Shown: piece after piece, positions 55,272-64,000 of the stretch
How positions within the stretch are numbered: position 1 is the first letter of the stretch
How the letters are laid out: every line of letters begins with the position of its first letter
Assembly: GCF_002099425.1 (NCBI RefSeq)
Contig: NW_018343979.1
Location: 8,506,001 to 8,570,000 of the forward strand
Reading direction: 5' to 3'
Source of the DNA: Phascolarctos cinereus
Lineage: Eukaryota > Chordata > Mammalia > Diprotodontia > Phascolarctidae
DNA length: 64,000 nucleotides
Notes under the pieces: model-generated
Told to the model about the DNA's origin: nothing
What the model saw: only the letters and a program-made list of their open reading frames with translations
Databases searched by the model: none
Position numbers and translations under genes: made by a program

Positions 55272-55870
55272 AGTGGCAGCTAGGTGGTGCAGTAGAGTAC
55301 TAGGCTTGGCTTCATAAAGACCTAAGTTCAAATCTGTCCTCAGAGACTTATGTCAGCCCCTGGGCAAATCACCCAGGGTGGGGAACCTGTGGCCTTTGAG
55401 GCCACATGTGGCCTTCTAGGTCCCTGGGTATGGCCTATTGACCGAGTCCAAGTTTTACAGAACAAATCCTTTTATTAAGGGGATCTGTTCTAGGAAACAG
55501 AAATTCTGTGAATTCTGAATACTGAATTCAAGAAAGCTCTGTGAACTTCACAGAACATATCAGAAATTCTGTGAATTCTGAATGCTGAATTCAAGAAAGT
55601 TTTGTGAACTTCACAGAACAGATCCCCTTAATAAAAGGATTGTTCTATAAAACTTGGACTCTGTCAAAAGGCTGCACCAAAGGACCTAGAAGGCTACAGA
55701 TTCCACACCCTGGATAACCTCTCTCTGCCCAAGTTTCCCCAACTATAAAACAGGGATAATAATAGTCCCCCCACCCCAGGGTTGTTGTGAGGATCAAATG
55801 AGATAATATTTAAAAATCACTTAGCACAGTGCCTGGCATATAGTAAGTGCTTAATATATGCTTGTTGACA
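55272..55870 (+). mobile_element. MAR1/MIR-type SINE, sense, split by a hAT foldback MITE
   Basis: Head 'ggcagctaggtggtgcagta', 'aagttcaaatctgtcctcag' and 'cccctgggcaaatcac' before the MITE. After it come 'ataacctctctctgcccaag', 'gggttgttgtgaggatcaaa', 'cagtgcctggcatatagtaa' and 'gcttaatatatgcttgttga'. Confidence 0.9.
55374..55712. mobile_element. hAT-type foldback MITE with internal 63-bp duplication
   Basis: Ends 'cagggtggggaacctgtggc' and (reversed) 'ccagggtgtggaatctgtag'. The arms of about 100-120 bp are inverted copies: 'gtccaagttttacagaacaa' and 'cttttattaaggggatctgt' on the left return reversed on the right at 55612-55665. Between the arms a 63-bp unit is repeated in tandem (55498-55560, 55561-55623; about five differences). 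Same family as 24243. Confidence 0.85.
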
Positions 55871-56039
55871 TGACTCGTGTTTATAGAATACTTTAAAGTT
55901 TGCAATGTCTTTTATTTAGTAGTAAACTGATTATGATGAAGTTAATTAGGTGAGGAGGAGGAGGAAATGTTCTCTTGGGATAAAAATATATCAGTGAATG
56001 TAACTGAAGTAATCATATAACTAAATCACTGAAATATTT

Positions 56040-56290
56040 CTCTCATCACTTCCCTCCTTTCCATTTTTACCATTTCTAGGCTGGTCCTCCTATCCAGCCT
56101 TCCTACACACCACAGCTCAAATCAAGTCACTCCATCACACAAAAATCTTCAATGGTTTCCCAATGTTTCCAAGATAAAATCCACACTCCTTAGTTTATTT
56201 TTCAGGGTCATCTATAACTAGACCCCAATCTAGCTTTCTAGCCTTATCTACTACTACTACATATGACCCCTATACTCCAGCTAAACTGAA
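56040..56290 (+). mobile_element. L2 LINE 3' region, sense
   Basis: 'cttcaatggtttcccaatgt', 'aagataaaatccacactcct', 'tagtttatttttcagggtca', 'ctatactccagctaaactga'. Clear L2 order. Confidence 0.8.
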
Positions 56291-56429
56291 CTACACATAT
56301 TTCAGTTTACAATATGTTTTATACTATGTATGTAGAATGTTGTACAGTATATATGTATGGTATGAATTATATAGTATAGAATATATTAAATTTATAACCC
56401 ATATGTTTGTTAATATTAGAGAGTCAATA

Positions 56430-56560
56430 ATGGATAAAAGGATGACCTTGGAATCGGGGAAGACCTAGGTCCAAATCCCATCTCAAACATACTATCTGTG
56501 TGACCAAGGGTGAAGTAACTAAATCTCTCAGTACTCAAGTCTACCTGCTAAAACTCTAAG
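56430..56560 (+). mobile_element. tRNA-derived SINE, sense, truncated
   Basis: 'gatgaccttggaatcgggga', 'agacctaggtccaaatccca' and 'ctatctgtgtgaccaagg'. Confidence 0.65.
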
Positions 56561-56692
56561 TTGCAGCAGGGCTATAGATACTATTGCAGGGGTACTATTG
56601 TATACAGGCAAACTATTGTATACACTGTCAGATGAAAATATTGTGTTGATTTTTTTCTTAACCATTTTTCTTCATTACAAAGGAGGATTCAA

Positions 56693-56841
56693 GGGGCAGC
56701 TAGGTGGCAAAGTGGATAGAGCACCAGCCCTGAAGTCAGGAGGACCTGAATTCAAATCTGGCCTCAGACCAAACACTTGACATTTACTAGCTGTGTGACC
56801 CTGGGCAAGTCACTTAACCCCAATTGCCTAAAAAAAAAAAA
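56693..56841 (+). mobile_element. WSINE1-like SINE, sense, young, perfect 15-bp target duplication
   Basis: 'ggggcagctaggtggcaaag', 'gccctgaagtcaggaggacc', 'ctgtgtgaccctgggcaagt', 'cttaaccccaattgcc', then an A13 tail. Identical 15-mers 'acaaaggaggattca' lie at 56677-56691 and 56842-56856. The least decayed insertion in the window. Confidence 0.95.
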
Positions 56842-57035
56842 ACAAAGGAGGATTCATTTGCAGGAGTGGTGGGAGGGGGACAAATACCCACAAATAACAT
56901 TGATGTTAAAACTTGGGGGAGGGTGGGTAATGTGTTTTCGGATGGATAATAGTCAGAAATCAAGGAGGAGAAAGTACATAATGCCTCACACTCTTGCTCT
57001 AGAGATTAAGAAAAAAAATTTTTTAATTTGGTACC

Positions 57036-57470
57036 TATTAAGTTAGATGAAATCTAATTTGCATCCCAGCAAATGAAAAAATTATCTAAAGGCACTGCAT
57101 ATCCATTAGATACCATTTTTGAGACCTCATGGTGCCTAAAGATTAGAAAAGAAATAATGCAGACTCTAAACTTAAAAAAAAAAAGAAATGAGATGACCTT
57201 TAGAGACCCATAAACCTAGTGCCTGAGAAATCATTAAAAATATCAAAAAATCAGTTTGCAAATACCTTTAAGAGAATAAGGTACTAAGTAACCATCAACA
57301 TTGTTTCATGAAGAAGGAGTCTTGTGAAACTAATCTAATCCCCTTCTAGGTCAGCAAGGCAGACCTGATAAATTAAGAGGAAACAATAGATATAATCTAT
57401 CTTAATTTTAGAAAGGGTCTTGATTCTGCCCAACACAATACCCTCCCTAATGAGATGAATAGATATGGCT
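57036..57470 (+). mobile_element. CR1/L3 LINE, sense, RT start
   Basis: 'ttcatgaagaaggagtcttg', 'tgaaactaatctaatcccct', 'tataatctatcttaatttta' and 'gaaagggtcttgattctgcc' correspond to F-M-K-K-x-S-C-E-T-N-L and I-x-L-I-L-x-x-x-L-D-S-A/x. This is the same region as 25935-26560. Confidence 0.7.
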
Positions 57471-57961
57471 GAAATGAGCATTTCTCAATCTGAGGCTTCC
57501 AGAAAGGTAGAGATGATCACATGGAGAAATCATTGACTCCTAAATGTTGCCACATCATTCCTTCCCCTCTTGCCCCATAAGAGTTGTATTCAGCTTAATG
57601 ATTCTAGTTTGGTCTCTTTCTTTCCCAGAAAGGCTGTGGCTGACCCTACTAGGTTGTCTCTCTAAATTGGCCATCATCCTAACCATAATGGTGTGTGTGG
57701 TACCCAAGCCTCACTGCCCTAGGACTAGCACAAATGGATACCGTAGGCTTCCTCAGCCAACGTAATGGGGTTGCAACTCAGGACAGAACTCCCTGGATCT
57801 GTGGACCTCAGGAAGTATATATACCCTTTTCCTCCTCTTATGCCAGTGCCATGGGCCTGATGCCTGTGTTATTTCTTTTCTTTTCTTTTTTTCTGGTAAG
57901 TTTTGGGAGAGTAAGAACAGCATTAGTTCTCCCAGGATTCCAGATGAAAGGGAAAGTTAGG
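57471..57961. other. Unassigned, GC-richer DNA
   Basis: Two overlapping + frames (73 and 97 codons) without recognised domains. May be an old, unrecognised element. Confidence 0.35.
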
Positions 57962-58195
57962 TTAATAGTACATAGTACATTTCCATAGCACTTTTAAGCT
58001 TGTTTACAAAGACTTTTCTTCCCAACAATACAGTGAGGTAGGTACTTAGGGTATTATCATTCCCATTTTACAGATGATGAAACTGAAGTTCTAAGGTGAA
58101 GTGATTTACCTGTGGTAATATATCTAATGTCAGAGCCCGAGCTCAAAACCAGGTCTAGTGACTCTAAATCTAGATATCTTTTCTATTATACAGCA
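57962..58195 (-). mobile_element. MIR-type SINE, antisense
   Basis: 'atttccatagcacttttaag', 'cattcccattttacagatga', 'agagcccgagctcaaaacca'. Confidence 0.75.
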
Positions 58196-58431
58196 TAAAA
58201 TTCTCATATTCAGAGAGTACTTATGGATTCATCCTAAAGGATTGAAGAGAAAATTCCTGTTTCTAGTCCCTTTACCTCCACCAGAAATACCATTTTCCTC
58301 CTAGAATATTTATCCCTGTTATCTCTTCCAACCCTCAGGTACCTGACTGCCTACAAAATCTTTCTTAAAATTATACCTACAAGATTTCTTTAATTTCAAA
58401 CACTTTTAGCAATTTACACTCATCTGAGGAA

Positions 58432-58640
58432 ACACCTCTGGATTAGACTCAAAAGACCTGGTTTCTAATTCAGGCTTTGACCCTTTCTATGTGTGACCCT
58501 GAAAAAGGCACTTATACTTTCTGGGTGCCAATTTCCTCATTTGTAACGTGAAGATAATCATATCTGTATGATCAACTTACAGGCTTTCCTGAGGAAAGTT
58601 TAGAATACCATCAAGTGCAATACAAGGGTGGGTTATTATT
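58432..58640 (+). mobile_element. MIR-type SINE, sense
   Basis: 'ctcaaaagacctggtttcta', 'ctatgtgtgaccctgaaaaa' and 'caatttcctcatttgtaacg'. Confidence 0.7.
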
Positions 58641-58754
58641 TTACTTTATTTATGTTATTATCTCTCAATATGATAAACAGTACCCCTTCTCTGCCAATTT
58701 ACTCATTTTGTACTGAATTAACTTCAATTGTTGAAATTTTGCTCTGCACAAGTG

Positions 58755-59190
58755 TTCATTCAATAAAATTTTATTGAATACTTAGCAAGGACAAGGTGCT
58801 TGTGCTAGTCCATGAGAGTAAATATAAAAATGAGTAAGAGAGAATCCATGCCCTTCAGGAGTAGAGGAAATGACAAGGATGCAAATGTCTATAATATGAA
58901 ACAGAATGGGGCATCGCAAGGGTATTAATAAATAAAATCACTTCACATTTCGAAGAAGAGAGAGATCACTTTAGCTTGGCATAACCAGAGAAGACTGCAT
59001 GGAGGTTGACTAGAAGATTGGAATTGTGATTATAAGAAAGGTATTTCAGGTGTAGAAAGAGGCTTGAACAAAGGTTTGAATGTAAGTAAGGACAGGACAA
59101 GTACTCAGGTGATCATTTAGAAACTTAGAGCTGCAGTCAAAAAAGAATCATGGAAGGAATGAGGAGAAATATCTCATGTAGAATTAACTA
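58755..59190 (-). mobile_element. L2 LINE 3' region, antisense
   Basis: 'tgttcattcaataaaatttt', 'agagaatccatgcccttcag', 'gatcactttagcttggcata' and 'gtatttcaggtgtagaaaga'. Confidence 0.7.
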
Positions 59191-59202
59191 GAAATCTTAT
59201 TA

Positions 59203-59285
59203 CACAGAGAGTATGCCAAAAATCGCAGTGCAGTTTTAAGTTATTAAAGCTTAAAATTCCACTAAGACTCTTGGGACACCCTGCA
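59203..59285. mobile_element. Mariner-type MITE, 83 bp, palindromic
   Basis: Left 'cagagagtatgccaaaaatc' and right (reversed) 'tgcagggtgtcccaagagtc', with 'gcagttttaagttattaaag' and its inverted partner in the middle. TA flanks lie at 59201-59202 and 59286-59287. Sister of 14170. Confidence 0.85.
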
Positions 59286-60485
59286 TACTACTCATCATCG
59301 GTCCAACACTTCCTGGGACTATATTCATTATGGGCTTCTGATTCTAAAGACTCATACTACACTCATGCAAGCGCTCTACTTTCTTGGCATACTAGACTAT
59401 TTACCTTTCCCCCAATCCCTCCCTGGTACCCTTGAACTCATCCCCTTCTGTCTCCTTCAGAAGACAGTCGTAGCAATTATCCTCCTCTCTCTAATCTTCA
59501 GTCTTTCCCTATCTACTGGGCCTTCTGCTGCCTAAAAACATACCAGGTATCCCATATCCAAAAAAAAAAAACCATAACCTTTAGTTGACCCTACTATCCT
59601 TCCAAGTAAATATTTTATATTTCTCCCCCCTTTCATAATAAAATGCCGAGGATACAGCTGTCTACATTCACTTCCTCCATTTCCTTTTCTCTCACTCACT
59701 TCTCATCTTCTTGCAATAGGGCTTCTTACCTAATCACAACTAAAACTGCTATAAAATTGCCAATAAGCATGCAGTTGCCAACTCTGATGAGGATTTTCTC
59801 AATATTTATCCTTCTTGATCTACTTAAATCACTTGACACTGTTGACTTCTGTCTTCTCCTAAATGCTCACTCCTCTCAGGGTTTCCATGAAAACTGATCT
59901 CTTATGGTTCTCCTCCTACCTGTCTAACCATTTCTCTTCAGTCTCCTTTGTTGGATCATCATCTCTGTCTTATCCCCTAACTATGAGTGTGTCCAAAAGC
60001 TTTGTTTTGATCCCTCTTCTCTCTCTACACACTCTCTACATTTAACAACCATCTTGTACATACCAACTGACTTCCAGGTGCTCAACTATCATCTTTTTGC
60101 AAATATTTCCCAGATCTTTATATGCATCCTTGCTCTCTTCTCTGAGCTCTAGTACTACATCACCAACTCTCTATTACACATTTCAAAATGGATATCCCAA
60201 AGTCATCTCAAAACATTTCCAAAAGAAAATTCATTCTTTTTTTCCTCCAAAAAAATCTACTCATCTCCTGACTTTTCCTATGTACATCAAGGGCACCATC
60301 ATTCTTCTAGTCACCCAGATTTACAGCCACAGACTCATCCTTTACTCATTCCTACACATCCAATCAGTTATCAAATCAAGTTCATCCTACCTCCACAACA
60401 TGTGTCACATTTGTCTCTTTCTTGTTATTTACACAGTTGCCCTAGTTCAGTCTCTCAGCAGCTCTCATCCCTGGCCTGGATTATC

Positions 60486-61036
60486 AATCAATCAACCAAT
60501 AAACCTTTGTTAAATATCTACTAAGTTCCAGGTGTTATGCTAAATTCCGGGGATACAAAAAGAGACAAAATATTGTCCTTGCCCTCAAGGAGCTTTCAAT
60601 TTAATAGAGGAGACAACATGCAAACAAATATATACAAAGTAAACTATATACAAAATAAATAGAAATACCTTACAGAGGAAAATGAGTTAGAATTAAGCCA
60701 GTTTGGGGAAGGCTTCTTGCAGAACGTGTGATTTTAGTTGGGACTTAAAGAAAGCCAGGGAGGTCAATAGTTGGAGCAGAGGAGGGAAGGAGATCTAGCA
60801 TGGGGAACAGCCAGAGAGAATGCTGAGGGGGCAGCCAAGAGATTGAGTGTATTTTGTTTGTGGAGCCAAGAGACCAACATCACTGGACTGAAGAGGATTG
60901 TCAGGGAACAAGATATAAGAAGACTAAAAATGTACGAGAGGGCTAGATTGTGAAAAGCTTTGAATGCCAAACAGACCATTTTGTATTTGATCCTGGAGGT
61001 CACTGGGAGCCACTGAAATTTTTTGAGTAGGTATGT

Positions 61037-61089
<53 letters not shown>

Positions 61090-61642
61090 CATAACTGGAC
61101 CTGAACTTTAGGAAAACTACTTTAGTGGCTGAATGGAGGAAGGATTGGAGTGGAGAGAAATGTGAGGCAGGCAGCCCCACTGGGAGATTATTTCAATAAT
61201 CTAGGTGTAAGGTGGTAAAGGCCTGAGCTAGAGTGGTGGCAGTGTCAGAGGAGAGAAGAGGATGTATTGAATAGATGTAGCAAAGATGAAATGGACAGGA
61301 CTTGGAAATGGATTGGATATAGAAGGGGAGAGAGAATGAAGAATCAGGATGACTCCTAGGTTGTGAGCCTGAGGGATTGGGAGGATGATGTAGCCCTCTA
61401 CAGTAATCAGGAAGGTAGAAGGAGGGAGAAAAGATTGAGGGGAAAAGTTAATGAGTTTAGTTTTGAACATATGGAGTTTAAGAGGTCTACTGAACATCCA
61501 ATTCAAGATGTCTAAAAGGTACTTGGAAATGTGAGTTTGAAGGACAACAGAGTTTAGGACAGGATAGGTAGATTTGTGAATCATCAGCATAAAGATGATA
61601 ATTAAATCTATAGGAGCTAATGGGATCACCAAGTGAAGTACT
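60486..61642 (-). mobile_element. L2 LINE, antisense, 5'-truncated, inserted in the sense L2
   Basis: Starts with the reversed terminus 'caatcaatcaaccaataaac', then 'aagttccaggtgttatgcta', 'gtccttgccctcaaggagct' and 'agaggagacaacatgcaaac'. Minus frames give RT C-terminal motifs: 'KTKLINFSPQSF', 'FLITVEGYIILPIPQAHNLG' and later 'WLPVTSRIKYKMVCLAFKAF'. A (TG)n run (61036-61089) has grown inside the coding part and shows as T-H repeats in the minus frame. Confidence 0.85.
61036..61089. repeat. (TG)n microsatellite
   Basis: About 26 TG units after 'gtatgtggtg', within the antisense L2. Confidence 0.97.
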
Positions 61643-62190
61643 GCAATAGCTTTCTAATTCATCCTCCAGCCTCAAATCTATTCTTCTCCAATAGTTTCCT
61701 AAAGTACAGCTCTGATTTCCCTTTCTTAGTAAGGTCCCTATTGCCTCTAGGATCAAATACAAATTTCTCTGTTTGGCATTTAAAGCCCTTCACAATGTAG
61801 CTCTAACTTATCTTTTCTAGTCTTATTATACTTTATTCTCCTTCACCATACTGAGTGGTTCAAATATGCACAGTCTTAAGCCCATTCCCGAAGTTCACAC
61901 TACTACTCTCCCATCCCCTAAAATCCCTGTTTCCTTCAAATATCAATTTAAAGGGTTTTTTTAATTCTCCCACCCGCACCTAACTGCTAGAGCTTTCCCT
62001 CAGAAATTACCTTAAATTTAATACTTGTACAAACTTTGCACACACACATATATATATATAGGTTGTTTCCCCCAAAGAAGGTAAACTTCTTAAAGTCAGA
62101 GAGAGTTTCATTTTTTTGTCTTCCCCTCCCAACTCCCACCTAACAATGCTTAGCACTTAATAACTGCTTGATAAATTATTGAAACTCATA

Positions 62191-63261
62191 TAACTCTTTT
62201 TAGCCTCCATACTCATCCTTGTAACAAAAATACACTTCTACCTTTCTCCTAGTCATGCCTCAGCAAGGTGTATCTAAAAAATAATCTAATTAAATGAATT
62301 CACGTGAAGATGTGATTGACCAATGCCTCTTAATCCTCCTAGAGTGGCTTTCTTTTCTTTTCTTTTGCATTTTAAAGGAGGAGCTTGTTATTCCAAATGA
62401 ATCCCTTAATTGGTAAAAATCCCTACAGTGTAACAGATGATGAATTTCAACTGGTAGGGTAAAAGCTGGGAACCTTCCCCAAACCCATACATCATACTCT
62501 TTCTTATGTATAATCCTAGTGCTAAATTTCCATTCATTGCACACAAAAAAATCCCACTGCTAAATTCCTACAATACAAAACTTTTTGTACTATTTATAGC
62601 ACAATATTAACAACAATATTGTTGATGCTTCATAATCCACACAAAATAATCAATGCCAAATCAGTATCACCCTATTGGTTCTCAATGGAATTATCATTGA
62701 AACTAAATATCTTCACATCCACAAACTTTTCACCAGCATTTAAGCCTTCTTTAATTAAATTAAGTCTACTTTTCAGGTTAAAAAAATTTTACCCTCATCA
62801 TTAAAATCATGAACTATAAAATCATGGAACTGGGAAAGATGGTGGTCATACTATGTCAAAAAAACTAAAGTAATTGCTAGCTTCTAAAAGAAAAAGTACC
62901 TGGAAGCTAAGAAGAACCAGAGTCATTTGCCTGGTGTATCCTCTCTATGAGGAGTTCCCTTTTTTGTGTACAACATTTGAATCCCCTCTGTAAATCTAGT
63001 CTCTCCTGTAACAAGTACAAGAACTAATCTGGTATAATGGAAACTGGAATCAAAGACTCCTCCAACTTCATTTCAGCTACTTTTGGCAGACTTTGAAATT
63101 TGTATAGGAGAATTAAACCAGTCAATAATGCTCAAAGTGGTGGTCCATTTTATCAGAGCTCTATTTTATCTTAAATGAGGGAAGGTGTTTAACTTTGGGA
63201 GAGGGTCAAGATTTAAGAGAAGGTGAAAGAACTGGAATGAGAAATTCACTTGTCACTTTTA
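62191..63261. other. Unassigned DNA
   Basis: About 1.07 kb without a recognised repeat apart from weak SINE-like scraps near 63010-63110. No exon. Confidence 0.35.
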
Positions 63262-63475
63262 CAGAGGCCACATCGACATAAAAGAGCACCAAACTTGGAG
63301 TCAGGAGATATCTGCCACTTACAAATATGAGACCTTAGGTGAAACATGTCATATCTCTGGGCTTCATTTCCTCATATGCAAAATAAAGGTAACGGTTCTT
63401 GGACTACCTACAAGTTGTTGCAAGGAAAGTGCTTTGTGAACTTTTAAAGTGTCATGTAAAGATGAGCTATTCTAG
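63262..63475 (+). mobile_element. MIR-type SINE, sense
   Basis: 'aaaagagcaccaaacttgga', 'gtcaggagatatctgccact', 'gggcttcatttcctcatatg' and 'aaagtgctttgtgaactttt'. Confidence 0.75.
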
Positions 63476-63728
63476 GCCAATTCTCAACACTGAGGTCAGC
63501 CTTATTCAATTGCCTAAATAGGGATATGTGGAAAGCACTGCAAACTCCAATGGCCTCTAAATCTCTCATCAGTCTAGCAGAATAGGATGTAGCATTTATG
63601 TGCACTAGGCAAAGTTTAAAAATTGTGTTTCACACACAAACACACAATATACTCCCTCTGCCATCTATATATTTCTCTCTTATTATCTAATCAAGGCTTT
63701 ATGACTTCATTGTAATACATCATTTTAC

Positions 63729-63737
63729 ATATATATG

Positions 63738-63771
<34 letters not shown>

Positions 63772-63790
63772 CAATACATACATATATGTG
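63729..63790. repeat. (TA)n/(TATG)n repeat
   Basis: 'atatatatgtatatatatat' and neighbouring self-complementary words. Beyond it, 63791-64000 is unassigned. Confidence 0.95.
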
Positions 63791-64000
63791 TGCTATTGAT
63801 AATAGTTTTCTGATACTGAAACTGTGTGTTTATGTAAGGCAATGATTTTAAGCAACCCTGCCCTCCTCCTCACTGCTACCTACCTTGCATATCTTTGATC
63901 ATACCTCTGCTCACCAAATAAATATGGTGTTGCTTCTCTTCTTAAAAGACTGAAAACTCGTATCTCTGGATGGGACCCCCTTTGGGTAAGACCACATATA

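Larger units (their letters stand above)
59290..62190 (+). mobile_element. L2 LINE, sense, pre-RT to 3' end, split by an antisense L2
   Basis: Plus frames encode decayed L2 reverse transcriptase in order. 'FSIFILLDLLKSLDTVDFCL' (first catalytic aspartate motif, LLDLxxxxDTVDH) lies near 59795-59860. 'LLWFSSYLSNHFSSVSFVG' follows, then the GVPQGSVLGPLLF-equivalent near 59980-60020. It continues to 'cctggcctggattat' at 60485, is interrupted, and resumes at 61643 with 'tgcaatagctttctaattca', 'ggatcaaatacaaatttctc' and the terminal 'tgcttgataaattattgaaa'. Several frame breaks. Confidence 0.85.

Noticed and set aside
60764-61180. 138-codon minus frame with a long T-H repeat
   Set aside because: Not a host protein: it is L2 reverse-transcriptase C-terminal sequence (WLPVTSRIKYK...) with a (TG)n microsatellite grown inside it.

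Overview
The window is nuclear DNA from a marsupial. It has low GC and no CpG island. It contains tRNA-derived SINEs of the marsupial MAR1 and WSINE1 types, old CORE-SINEs (MIR and MIR3/Ther types), very many L2 and CR1/L3 LINE fragments, and L1 copies with the marsupial-type 3' end. The short WSINE1-like copies hint at an Australian lineage, but this is weak. I find no convincing host protein-coding exon. Almost every open frame is chance, a simple repeat, or a LINE remnant. The region reads as intergenic or deep intronic DNA.

Layout. 1-9.2 kb: MIR3-type SINEs, a MAR1 SINE, a CR1/L3 fragment, a 2.2-kb antisense L1 broken by a SINE, a GATA/AT repeat, and an antisense L2 covering its endonuclease region. 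9.2-17.2 kb: L2 ends, SINEs, a tiny mariner-type MITE, a decayed minisatellite and single-copy-looking DNA. 17.2-18.1 kb: a four-unit tandem array with a SINE inserted in it. 18-24 kb: SINEs, two hAT-type MITEs, a full-length 7SL (SRP) RNA pseudogene, and an L2 reverse-transcriptase region split by an L1 with clean target duplications. 24.3-24.7 kb: a promoter-like CCAAT/TATA segment followed by a strong ATG and a perfect 5' splice site. 25.5-26.9 kb: a CR1/L3 LINE split by what looks like an L1-mobilised copy of an endogenous-retrovirus transcript (U3-R plus A-rich tail, 17-bp target duplication).

27-54.4 kb: LINE and SINE fragments separated by long repeat-poor stretches. Several of these (about 29.1-29.7, 32.1-32.7 and 53.6-54.4 kb) have the look of conserved noncoding or enhancer DNA. 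54.5-64 kb: a foldback hAT MITE inside a SINE, a young WSINE1 copy, CR1/L3, and a 2.9-kb sense L2 into which an antisense L2 of about 1.15 kb has inserted, ending in TA-rich DNA.

There is no operon-like or pathway logic here. The content is layered retrotransposition: L2, CR1/L3 and MIR-type SINEs form the oldest layer, L1 and MAR1 are later, and WSINE1 copies with perfect target duplications are the youngest. All family names come from reading the sequence against remembered consensus forms, not from a database search.
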